This document shows, one piece after another, positions 1-8,166 of a stretch of DNA of 41,520 bases. Positions within the stretch are counted from its first letter, which is position 1, and each line of letters begins with the position of its first letter. The notes under the pieces are model-generated. The model was given only the letters and a program-made list of their open reading frames with translations, was not told the origin of the DNA and did no database searches. The translations under genes were made by a program, and so were the position numbers. The DNA is from Bacteroidaceae bacterium. Lineage in GTDB: Bacteria > Bacteroidota > Bacteroidia > Bacteroidales > Bacteroidaceae. The DNA is taken from assembly GCA_017447625.1 (NCBI GenBank), contig JAFSNB010000005.1, positions 1 through 41,520 of the forward strand. The letters run 5' to 3'.

Positions 1-40
1 AGCACAATAGAGGATGCACATGTGCATCCTCTATTGTGCT
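1..40. repeat. Perfect 40-bp palindrome
   Basis: The first 20 bases are followed without a loop by their exact reverse complement, so the two arms meet at 20/21. In RNA this would be a very stable hairpin. No clear T-run follows on the + strand (the next bases are mixed), so a simple intrinsic terminator is only one possibility. It lies at the window edge, so whether it is longer cannot be seen. Confidence 0.9.
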
Positions 41-142
41 TATGTAGCTCTACTTCTATATGTTTGTGGTGATATAATATGTCTTTCTTGTCCAATGATA
101 GGACAAAATTGACGTAAATATACATATAATATATATTAGTAT

Positions 143-150
143 TACATTTG
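143..150 (+). promoter_or_regulatory. Bacteroidota -7 promoter box (TACATTTG)
   Basis: TACATTTG matches the Bacteroidota primary sigma factor -7 consensus TAnnTTTG and lies 43 bases before the start codon of the large secreted protein. I see no TTG at the usual 19-21 bp upstream distance, so this is a half-supported promoter. Confidence 0.5.
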
Positions 151-193
151 CACCGCAAACCAAAGAATAGAACTCACTAACAACACATTTACT

Positions 194-3100
194 ATGAAAC
201 TAAAGATTATATTGATGATGATGGCACTCTCTGCCACATTCGGTACTTATGCTCAGACCGACATGACCAATCGCATCGCTGACCCCGACTTCGAGCAGGA
301 GGGAAAATCAGTGTGGAAAACAAACGGTTTTGGTCGTCAGGGCAACAATACCTTCCCCCTCAAACACGAGGGCTACTACCGCGAGACATGGTCGGGCGGC
401 ACAGTTGGCGACTATTATATCTACCAGGACCTGACTAATCTGCCGGTGGGAACATATACGCTGACGATGGCCTGCCAGAACATCAAGGAAAGCAATAAGA
501 GCCAGATCTGCACGGGCGCTTGGATTTATGCCAACAATCAGAGAAAAGAATTCAACCAGCCGGCTGACTACACCGTCACCTGCGTGGTGAAGGATGGCAA
601 CCTGCGCATCGGCGCAGAGACCAAGAGCTGCACCGGCAACTATGTCTGCATAGACAATGTGCGTCTCACCTATCAGCTCGTTTACGAGGATGTGAAGGAC
701 TATCTGGAGAAACTGGTGGCTGATGCCGACGCAATGAAGACGAACGACGGCAGCGCCGAGGAGACCGAGCTGGTGGCTGCCCGCAACGCGCTGAAGGCGC
801 TTATGGATGCAGCTCAGAGCGATGGTATGGATGTCGCCGTGAAGCGTCTGCAGCAGGCTATGCTGACCTATCGCCTGCATCTGGCCAGCCCCGAGAACCC
901 AATTGATTGCACGGAGTTGATTCTTAATCCGAGTTTCGAGAGCGGTAACGACGGATGGCAGTTCAGCGGCATGGGCACGCAGGGCAACAGCGACTTCCGT
1001 AAGGTGGGCAACACATACGCAGAGAAGTGGACCGATCGCGGAAACGGAGTCGGCGATGCCAAGCTTTGGCAGACTCTCACGGACTTGCCCAACGGACGTT
1101 ATCGCGTGACCGCAGTGGCTCAGAATATCCAGCAGGATGTTCCCAACAAGAATCAGACGGGTTGCTTCGTGATAGCCGGCGACAGCAGGACAGAGGTCGG
1201 AGTCTATGGCACCTACAGCACAGAGTTCGTATGCGTCTCAGGAGAGGCCGTCATCGGTTTCCAGACCATAAGCGCCACAGGCAACTACTGCTGCGTCGAT
1301 GACTTCCATCTCTATTTCCTGGGCTTCGACGATGAGGCCGAGCAGACTGCATTCAACACCCTTATCAGGCAGGGCGAGGCGCACCTGAATCAGGAAATGA
1401 ACACCTCTGTCAAGCAGGATCTGCAGAAAGCCATCAACGATGCAAAGGCTGTGACCGGTTCCAGCGGTCGTGACACCGCATCGAGAGCACTGAACACCGC
1501 TATCGCGGCAGCCAACGCCAGCCACGAACTCTATGTCCAGCTCGCCGCCATCATAGCCAAGGGCGAGAAGGCTCTCTCTTCCGGCAAGCCAAACGGCAAG
1601 GAACGCCTGCAGCAGGCCATAGCCGATGCTACGGCTCTGAAGGCCAGCGGCAACATCGATGATGACAAGGTCGCAGCTGCTGACACAGAGGTTGAAAACG
1701 GCATATTTGCATATAATGTCCTCAATGGCAGCGGCACCGCTCCGAAGGTGACAACAGGTGAGGTTATCGTAGGAAGCCATGCCATGGTGGGCCGCATGAG
1801 TGCCACAGGAAGCAATATAATTGAGCGCGGCTTCTGCTGGGCAGAGAATCCCACCCCGACCGTGCTAGACGACCATACATCATACAACCAGAGCAACGAC
1901 GAGACCAACTGGTCACCTGTCTGGGTCATGTACAACGTGAAGCCTTCAACGGAGTTGTGGGTGCGCGCATACGCTCTCACCAGCACTTATGCCGTAGGCT
2001 ACGGCGAGCCTAGGCGCGTCATCACTTTGCCTAAAGGGGAGACAGAATACACATTCCTCTGGAACGGCGACGACGAACACAACGAGTGGCTGGACAACGC
2101 CATGCGCGAGGCAACTGCCTACTACAACACTTGGACTGCCATCAAAGGCTTCCATCCGACGGCCAACTACAGCCCCGGCACCGAAACCGCCGACTGCTCA
2201 TACGGCGGATGGATCAACGTGGGACCGTGGCGCTGCAACACTGGAACCATGGTGCACGAGATGATGCACGGTACCGGCGTCGGTCAGCACGGACGCTACT
2301 GGGACAGCAATCTGAAAGACGGCATCATGTGGCAGGGAGAGCGCGCCAACCGCATCTGCCATTTCTTTGAGAACTATGACAGCAGCCGAGGAAACTACAA
2401 CTGCAATGGCGACGGCATGCACATCTGCTACCAGGGCAACGGCAGCGACATGCAGCAAATCCGCTCCAGTCTGCTGATGCAGGCTCTCTACGAGGACGGA
2501 CTGCCCGCAGTGTCCGATGGTGCCTGCCCGTTCTACTCTTTCGAGAGCATTGACACCCTCCACTACTATATCACTAACTATGAGTTCGGTGCAACAGAGA
2601 AGTACCTTTGTGAGTCTTCTGGCGGCAAGCTGGTCTATAAGTCGGCCAGTACTTCCGAGCTGCTTGCAGACAGCACATTCGCCTGGAACGTCATCTACGA
2701 CAAACTGACCGGTCTCTACTTTATCAAGAACCTGAAGAGCGGCAAGTATTTCAGCCACACTGGTTCTGCCGTAAACCTGACCAAGAATCAGCCTAAGACT
2801 TCTGAGACAATTCAGCTGATGCCGGCCCGTATCTGGATGGACTTTAATGTCGGCGGCAAGGTGGTTAAGAAGAAGCCCTACTGGTTAGCACGCGGCAACC
2901 GTGTTGAGAATCCTAACGTGATGGCTATTGACGCTGCGACAAAGACTACACCGTCTGCTCCAACGCTTAATTTCGCGAATACCGCTACAAAACAGTTTTG
3001 GCTGATTCTCTCACCAGAGGAATTATTAGAGCTTGAGGCTGCCAATGATGCCGTCAACCGTGAGCGTCTGGAACGACTCATTGCCGGCTCAAGGGTTGTG

Positions 3101-3955
3101 GCTTCAAGCAGACACAACCAATCTGCCGAGGGTCAGGATGCTGCCTTCCTCGCAGTTGTGAAGGAGGTGGAGGATGCTAAGGACGGTTACACTACGGCTG
3201 AGGCTGAGGCCGCAGTGCAGACTCTCTTCGAGAACCTCACGGAATACCTGCCTGCTATCGAGGTTCTCGACTCCATTGACATCTCATTCATGCTGGACGA
3301 TCCCGAACTGAATACAGGTGCCGGTTGGACCGGACTGCCAACGCTCACAAACGGAATGATCCGAAGCACAAATACCGATATTTTCACCGCTGAACAGCAA
3401 CTGCCTTTCAAGATGCCGAGAGGTGAGTATGGTGTACTTGTTCTCGGATACCAGCGTCCGGGGGCCATTGCAACAGTCATGAAGGACTTCGTGGACGGTT
3501 CGAATAAGGTAAAGGCATATGTGACAATCAACTCCAAGAGTCAGCTGATGAAGCACATCGCTGAGGGGGGTGCAGAAACGAAGCTGAATCAGGGCGGCAA
3601 CGAGACGAAGTACTCCGGCATCTTTGTCCCGACTAACAACGCTGCAACTGATGCATACTTGAATGCAGGACGCTATGACAACCTCATGAAGCTGAACCAG
3701 ACCATTCTGAAAGTGCTTAAGGTTGGTGTGAAAGTCACTCAGAAGATAGACAACAGCCTCCTCGTCGTTGACGGTTTCCAGCTCTTCTATTACGGCAATC
3801 CCTCGATGGTTGGGGTTGAGGAACTCGAAGGTGATACTGAGGATGCTGAGGTCGAAGGCTACTACAACGTCAGCGGTCAGCGCATAGCTAAGCCCGGACG
3901 TGGTCTTTCTATAGTGAAGTACAAGAACGGCAAAGCAGCCAAAGTCATGTTGTAA
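194..3955 (+). CDS. Large secreted multidomain protein with zincin (HExxH) domain
   Basis: The 1253-residue protein starts with a cleavable signal peptide (about residues 1-20, ending in TYAQ). Two related beta-sandwich modules, probably carbohydrate-binding-like, follow at about 22-155 and 238-375; both contain an L-P-x-G-x-Y/R-x-T/V-x-A pattern. Next come a helical segment (about 380-510) and a Bacteroidota fibronectin-like segment (about 515-615). A zincin-like domain holds HEMMHGTGVGQH at residues 688-699. A possible ricin-type or adhesion domain and a second helical region follow. The tail contains YYNVSGQRI and GLSIV, like the short C-terminal domain of many secreted Prevotella proteins and possibly a type IX sorting signal. 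HExxH is the known zinc-binding motif of metallopeptidases. The third histidine lies one residue further away than in metzincins. The protein probably acts outside the cell on glycoprotein or glycan; the substrate is unknown. It has its own promoter-like box and no operon partner is evident. Confidence 0.8.
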   Translation: MKLKIILMMMALSATFGTYAQTDMTNRIADPDFEQEGKSVWKTNGFGRQGNNTFPLKHEGYYRETWSGGTVGDYYIYQDLTNLPVGTYTLTMACQNIKESNKSQICTGAWIYANNQRKEFNQPADYTVTCVVKDGNLRIGAETKSCTGNYVCIDNVRLTYQLVYEDVKDYLEKLVADADAMKTNDGSAEETELVAARNALKALMDAAQSDGMDVAVKRLQQAMLTYRLHLASPENPIDCTELILNPSFESGNDGWQFSGMGTQGNSDFRKVGNTYAEKWTDRGNGVGDAKLWQTLTDLPNGRYRVTAVAQNIQQDVPNKNQTGCFVIAGDSRTEVGVYGTYSTEFVCVSGEAVIGFQTISATGNYCCVDDFHLYFLGFDDEAEQTAFNTLIRQGEAHLNQEMNTSVKQDLQKAINDAKAVTGSSGRDTASRALNTAIAAANASHELYVQLAAIIAKGEKALSSGKPNGKERLQQAIADATALKASGNIDDDKVAAADTEVENGIFAYNVLNGSGTAPKVTTGEVIVGSHAMVGRMSATGSNIIERGFCWAENPTPTVLDDHTSYNQSNDETNWSPVWVMYNVKPSTELWVRAYALTSTYAVGYGEPRRVITLPKGETEYTFLWNGDDEHNEWLDNAMREATAYYNTWTAIKGFHPTANYSPGTETADCSYGGWINVGPWRCNTGTMVHEMMHGTGVGQHGRYWDSNLKDGIMWQGERANRICHFFENYDSSRGNYNCNGDGMHICYQGNGSDMQQIRSSLLMQALYEDGLPAVSDGACPFYSFESIDTLHYYITNYEFGATEKYLCESSGGKLVYKSASTSELLADSTFAWNVIYDKLTGLYFIKNLKSGKYFSHTGSAVNLTKNQPKTSETIQLMPARIWMDFNVGGKVVKKKPYWLARGNRVENPNVMAIDAATKTTPSAPTLNFANTATKQFWLILSPEELLELEAANDAVNRERLERLIAGSRVVASSRHNQSAEGQDAAFLAVVKEVEDAKDGYTTAEAEAAVQTLFENLTEYLPAIEVLDSIDISFMLDDPELNTGAGWTGLPTLTNGMIRSTNTDIFTAEQQLPFKMPRGEYGVLVLGYQRPGAIATVMKDFVDGSNKVKAYVTINSKSQLMKHIAEGGAETKLNQGGNETKYSGIFVPTNNAATDAYLNAGRYDNLMKLNQTILKVLKVGVKVTQKIDNSLLVVDGFQLFYYGNPSMVGVEELEGDTEDAEVEGYYNVSGQRIAKPGRGLSIVKYKNGKAAKVML

Positions 3956-3992
3956 TAAGTTAAGCTTAACGTCTTAACTTCCTTAACTTCTT
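3956..3992. repeat. Short imperfect tandem repeat (CTTAACTT-type)
   Basis: Just after the stop codon the bases repeat a CTTAACTT/CCTTAACTT theme about four times, starting with the small palindrome TTAAGCTTAA. It belongs to the same class as the other gene-border arrays in this window. Confidence 0.55.
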
Positions 3993-4011
3993 GCGAAAGA
4001 TATAAAAGGAA

Positions 4012-5193
4012 ATGAAGCAGGAAAAGCTTTGGAACAGCAACTACAGGCGGGTGATGACGGCGAACTTCGCCCTCTTCTTCGCCTTTTATCTGCTGACTCC
4101 GCTGTTGCCGCTGTATTTGGTGGAGCGCTTTGACGCCACCAAGGACGTGGTGGGACTGGTGCTGAGCGGCTACACGCTGACAGCTCTGTTGGCGCGTCCT
4201 TTCAGCGGTTTCCTCGTAGATACTTTTCCTCGTAAGCGGGTGCTGATGGTGTGCTTTGCCCTATTCTTCATTTTCTTCGGTGGCTATTTAGGTGCAAGTT
4301 CGCTGCTTCTTTTCACCATCGTCAGGACATTGCACGGTGCTCCGTTCGGTGCTCTTACGGTGGCCAACTCCACGATGGCCATAGATGTGCTGCCGTCATC
4401 GCGGCGCAACGAGGGCATAGGCTACTACGGCCTTAGCAATAACCTCGCTATGGCCATCGCGCCTATGGCGGCTATTTATATATACCGCCTCACCGACAAC
4501 TTCCAACTGCTCTTCTGGCTTGCCCTGATAATCGCGGGATTTGGAATGGCGGTGGATGCGGGAATAAAGCCAAAGGAAAAACTGCAAAAGAGTCCCGCAC
4601 GCCCGATCAGTCTCGACCGATTCTTTTTGGTTCGCGGGTGGATGCTGGCCTTGAATATGGTGTTTTTCGGTTTCTGCTTTGGTGTGATGAGCAACTACTT
4701 GGCCATATACAGCATGGAAGTGATGGGCATAACGGGCGGCACAGGTACTTGGTTCCTTCTGCTCTCTCTGGGCTTGGTGGCTTCACGTCTGCAGGGAGCC
4801 AAAGCCTTGCGTGAAGGTAAACTGTTGCTGAATGCCACCGAGGGGACTGTTATTTCATCATTTGCATACAGTATCTTTATCCTTTTCCCAAACTCCTTCG
4901 GGTATTATGGCTCTGCCATCCTGTTGGGCCTTGGAAACGGCCATCTGTGGCCAGCCTTCCAGAATATGATTATCTCTATAGCTCACCACAACGAGCGCGG
5001 CACAGCCAACTCCACTCTGCTTATCTCGTGGGACATCGGCATCGGTCTGGGCGTTCTTGTAGGCGGATTTGTCAGCGAGCTAATAAGTTATGCAGCTGCT
5101 TTCTGGATAGTTGCCATATCGCAATTGGCGGGGATGTTCCTCTTCCTGCTCTTCACACGTTCATTCTATCAGAAAAGAGTAATCAGTCATTGA
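4012..5193 (+). CDS. Major facilitator superfamily (MFS) transporter
   Basis: The 393-residue protein is almost entirely hydrophobic, with about 12 predicted membrane helices, the length and build of an MFS transporter. The family signature lies between helices 2 and 3, with GLVLSGYTLTALLARPFSG followed by a basic loop containing FPRKR. Helices 4-5 contain GAPFGALTVANSTMAIDVLP and GIGYYGLSNNLAMAIAP, as in drug or sugar efflux-type MFS members. The substrate cannot be deduced. The gene follows the secreted protein after 56 bases containing a short repeat, with no promoter box seen, so cotranscription is possible. Its 3' end overlaps the convergent fusion gene by 11 bp. Confidence 0.9.
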   Translation: MKQEKLWNSNYRRVMTANFALFFAFYLLTPLLPLYLVERFDATKDVVGLVLSGYTLTALLARPFSGFLVDTFPRKRVLMVCFALFFIFFGGYLGASSLLLFTIVRTLHGAPFGALTVANSTMAIDVLPSSRRNEGIGYYGLSNNLAMAIAPMAAIYIYRLTDNFQLLFWLALIIAGFGMAVDAGIKPKEKLQKSPARPISLDRFFLVRGWMLALNMVFFGFCFGVMSNYLAIYSMEVMGITGGTGTWFLLLSLGLVASRLQGAKALREGKLLLNATEGTVISSFAYSIFILFPNSFGYYGSAILLGLGNGHLWPAFQNMIISIAHHNERGTANSTLLISWDIGIGLGVLVGGFVSELISYAAAFWIVAISQLAGMFLFLLFTRSFYQKRVISH

Positions 5194-8143
5194 TTGCTCC
5201 GCAACGGGGGCAAACGCCCTTGTCGGCCAACTTCATCCCGCAGCGTCCGCACAGATAACGCGCGCGGGCGTGCTGCCAATATTGTTTTAAAGCGAAAATG
5301 CAGAAGGCAAGGCACAGGAGATATGTCAGCAGTCCGGACGGAAGCAGGGAAAAGAGGAGATATAGCAGCATACAGATGGCCAGTAATGAAATCAGGTACA
5401 GTACGGCATCGTGTGGACGTAGCATCCGGAAAACGTCCTGCACGACGGCCAGCGAAAGCAACATAAGCAGCCAAACTGTTATGAGGAAAGCACAGAGAAT
5501 AGGCGGCTGTGCCAGCGGGTTGAGTGTGGGGTGGAAATAGAAATGCACCCACGTCTGCGGCTCAAAGTCCTGGATGTAGGAGTACAGCACAGACGAGATA
5601 GCGAGAGTTATAGTAAGGCAGGTGGGGTAGGCTGAAGGTATATCGTTGTAGAGCAGCATACGGAACCTCTGTTTGAGCATGGAGCGTATGGCGATTATTA
5701 CTATTGCGCCTCCCATAATTATCAAGAACCAGATGAGATGTCGTGAGGAGAAAACTCGGATGAATTCGCTTATAGGGTCATCTGGGGCGGCTTCGCGCAA
5801 CAGGTCTTTCTCGTGAGTCCAACCCATTGTCAGCTGGTCGCGAGCGACCTTTACCCAAACGCTGTCGATGCTGTCCTCCGGAATAACTGTTATGGCGGCT
5901 ACCACAAGCTGGTCCAAACGTCTGACCCATTGACTGTCACTCTGAGCCGTAACGCCTTCGCTCATGTGCATTGGGCGCTCGTCCAACAACATCAACGAGT
6001 CCCCGCGAACAATGAAGTTATACCCTACGGTATAATGGTGGCTATATGCGAAGTCGATGCTGTCACGCACAGCCTCTGGCAACTCCTCCCAGCGGTCGGT
6101 GAGTGCTGTGGGACGGTTATAGCAGGATGTCAGAAGAAGTAGGAAGATGAAGAGCAGGGAAAAAAGAGGCTTGGGAGACTTATGGGGGGTATGGGGTTCT
6201 TGGGCTTTATGGGGCTTATGGGGTTCTTGGGTTTGGACTTGCATCTCGCAGTTCTTGCAGTCAAAGTGAAGGGGAAAACTGCGGCCGTCTGGCAGGCGGA
6301 GCGACCAGGGGTGGGGAGGGCTTATGGTTGAGAGTTGAGAGTTGAGGGTCGAGAGTTGAGAGATTTTTGGGGAAGTCTTGTTTGGACAGAGCCCGAGAGC
6401 GTAGCGCAGGCAATGGCGGCAAGTCATTATTGTTGCTGAGGCGGGAGCCGACAGCTCGTATGCGGGAGCGGGTTCTGGGAGGCTCTTATCAGCATAGAAG
6501 TCGCGTGCCAAACGATTGGAGACGTTGGCTGTATAGTCTGAGGGGAGGGGAATTTGATGGTTAATGGTTAATGGTTGATGGTTGATGGGGTTAATGGGGG
6601 TGATCGGCTTTATGGGTTTTATGGGCCCAACGTTATTTTCTTTTTCTGTGAGGCGGCGGCGGATGTCGGACAAAAGGGAGGAGGGTAAGAACCAGTTGTC
6701 CGAGAAATCTATACTCACATCCTTTTGGTCGGCGGCATAAATCGTGTTCCCGAGGCGGGTGAGCTGAGTGCGGATATTGTCGGCCTGCGGGGTGCGGGCT
6801 GGCTCATGAGGGTGAGGCACAAAAAGTGAGCGTGTGGTGCCATCCTCTTCAGTCAGAGTGAAGGTAAAACCGATGTTGCTTTCTGCTTCATCTGTTTGTT
6901 TGTCTGTAATCGTCCACTTGACTGCTATTCGGCGGTCGGCAGAGGGCTTGGACAGAAGGCCCTCGAAGGCGGCGTCGTAGTTGCGGTAGAGTGGAGTGCC
7001 TTTCTTCAGGTCGGGTAGAGGCGACTGGATATACAGATGATTGCCCTCGGCGCGGTTGATTCGGAACCCTTGCAGATGCCCTTCGGAATCTGTAAAGCAG
7101 AAGCCGTCGCCGTTGTGGAAGACGCTTGTCGAAGAGACTATGATATACAGCCCGCCTCGGTCGCGGCGCGTCTCTTTCATGTGTCCGACCATCTCTCCCA
7201 TAGCCTTGGGGGTGTTGAAGTTCCAGATTGGGGCCGGTGTCCGCCCATGCAGGAAGTAATCGGTAAAGCCTCGGTTGAAGCTCTTGGCCGGATCGGGCGC
7301 GAAGGTATAGGTGGATGTGCCGAGTGAAGAACGGCAGAGGTCCTTCCGGCGGCTGATTATAGCGTCAAGTCGCTGGCGGTAGAAGGCTGTTATGTTCTTC
7401 ACGTAACTGACATCTTTCAGTCGCCCTTCTATCTTCATGCTTGTCACGCCCGCGTCAATCATTTCTTCGAGGTAGTCGGCGCGGTTCATGTCACGGAGGG
7501 AGAGCAGATGACGGTCTTCAACGATGGACTCGCCGTTGGCATCCACGAGATCGAAGGCCAGGCGGCAGAACTGGGCACATTCTCCGCGATTGGCCGAGCG
7601 CCCGAAGCAATGCTGTGAGGCATAGCAGCGCCCAGAATAGCTCACGCAGAGGGCACCGTGGACGAAGGCTTCAAGGCGGACGTCCGGACAGCGGTCGTGG
7701 ATGGCGCGAATCTGCTCAAGCGGTAGCTCGCGGGCCAGCACCACCTGTTCGTAACCCTGTGAAGCAAGCCACGCGACTTTCTCCGGCGTCTGGTTGTCCA
7801 TCTGCGTTGAGGCGTGGAGCGGGATAGGTGGCAAATCCATCTTCAGCAAACCCAAATCCTGAACGATAAGTGCATCCACCCCTGTCTCATAAAGGCGGCA
7901 GATGAGGTCGCGGGTCGCCTCCAGTTCTTCGTCGTAGAGTATGGTGTTTACGGTCACATAGACTTTGGCGTGGAACTGATGGGCAAAACGGCATAGGGTG
8001 GCGATATCCTCGATGCTGTTGCCCGCTGCCGCACGCGCTCCGAAACGCTCCGCCCCGATATAAACCGCGTCGGCACCGTGGCGGATGGCCTCGATGCCGC
8101 ACGTGAGATTCTTGGCAGGTGAGAGAAGCTCAATGGGGCGCAT
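5183..8143 (-). CDS. U32 peptidase-family protein fused in frame to a zinc-ribbon membrane lipoprotein
   Basis: The reading frame is open upstream to 8257, but that part overlaps metA; the ATG at 8143 gives the family start MRPIELLSPAKN and 986 residues. Residues 1 to about 640 are a U32 protein (TrhP/RlhA-like, known to act with an iron-sulfur cluster in tRNA or rRNA hydroxylation). The U32 signature EAFVHGALCVSYSGRCYAS is followed by a cysteine-rich stretch, and CRHC...LCPNK and FDCKNCEM mark the usual U32 C-terminus. The frame then runs through a 9-bp tandem repeat (PHKPHK) into what looks like a separate protein. This part has a hydrophobic signal with lipobox LLTSC, about five membrane helices and a terminal zinc ribbon (CGRCG...CPRCG). 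An internal ATG at 6244 could start the lipoprotein separately (353 residues). Two further tandem arrays sit inside the U32 part. A true fusion would put a signal peptide in mid-protein, so two products are likely. Confidence 0.8.
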   Translation of the reverse strand: MRPIELLSPAKNLTCGIEAIRHGADAVYIGAERFGARAAAGNSIEDIATLCRFAHQFHAKVYVTVNTILYDEELEATRDLICRLYETGVDALIVQDLGLLKMDLPPIPLHASTQMDNQTPEKVAWLASQGYEQVVLARELPLEQIRAIHDRCPDVRLEAFVHGALCVSYSGRCYASQHCFGRSANRGECAQFCRLAFDLVDANGESIVEDRHLLSLRDMNRADYLEEMIDAGVTSMKIEGRLKDVSYVKNITAFYRQRLDAIISRRKDLCRSSLGTSTYTFAPDPAKSFNRGFTDYFLHGRTPAPIWNFNTPKAMGEMVGHMKETRRDRGGLYIIVSSTSVFHNGDGFCFTDSEGHLQGFRINRAEGNHLYIQSPLPDLKKGTPLYRNYDAAFEGLLSKPSADRRIAVKWTITDKQTDEAESNIGFTFTLTEEDGTTRSLFVPHPHEPARTPQADNIRTQLTRLGNTIYAADQKDVSIDFSDNWFLPSSLLSDIRRRLTEKENNVGPIKPIKPITPINPINHQPLTINHQIPLPSDYTANVSNRLARDFYADKSLPEPAPAYELSAPASATIMTCRHCLRYALGLCPNKTSPKISQLSTLNSQLSTISPPHPWSLRLPDGRSFPLHFDCKNCEMQVQTQEPHKPHKAQEPHTPHKSPKPLFSLLFIFLLLLTSCYNRPTALTDRWEELPEAVRDSIDFAYSHHYTVGYNFIVRGDSLMLLDERPMHMSEGVTAQSDSQWVRRLDQLVVAAITVIPEDSIDSVWVKVARDQLTMGWTHEKDLLREAAPDDPISEFIRVFSSRHLIWFLIIMGGAIVIIAIRSMLKQRFRMLLYNDIPSAYPTCLTITLAISSVLYSYIQDFEPQTWVHFYFHPTLNPLAQPPILCAFLITVWLLMLLSLAVVQDVFRMLRPHDAVLYLISLLAICMLLYLLFSLLPSGLLTYLLCLAFCIFALKQYWQHARARYLCGRCGMKLADKGVCPRCGAIND
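6171..6233. repeat. Nonamer tandem array at the U32/lipoprotein junction
   Basis: Seven in-phase 9-bp units of the TTATGGGGC / TCTTGGGCT type. On the minus strand they encode the repeated EPHKPHK segment that joins the U32 domain to the lipoprotein signal sequence. The 9-bp period keeps the reading frame whatever the copy number. Confidence 0.85.
6328..6362. repeat. Heptamer tandem array inside the U32 frame (TTGAGAG)
   Basis: Five 7-bp units (TTGAGAG with two variants) lie inside the U32 coding region, encoding the SQLSTLNSQLST segment between the CPNK cysteine cluster and the last domain. Gain or loss of one unit would shift the frame. Confidence 0.85.
6555..6628. repeat. Heptamer array (TGATGGT/TAATGGT) followed by nonamer array
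   Basis: Five 7-bp units (6555-6589) run directly into four 9-bp units ending in ATGGG or TCGG (6590-6625). On the minus strand the nonamers encode a P-I-K/T/N triplet repeat and the heptamers a NHQPLTINHQ segment. Two array classes adjoin within one coding region. Confidence 0.85.
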
Positions 8144-8166
8144 GAACGGATTGACGGAATTACGGA

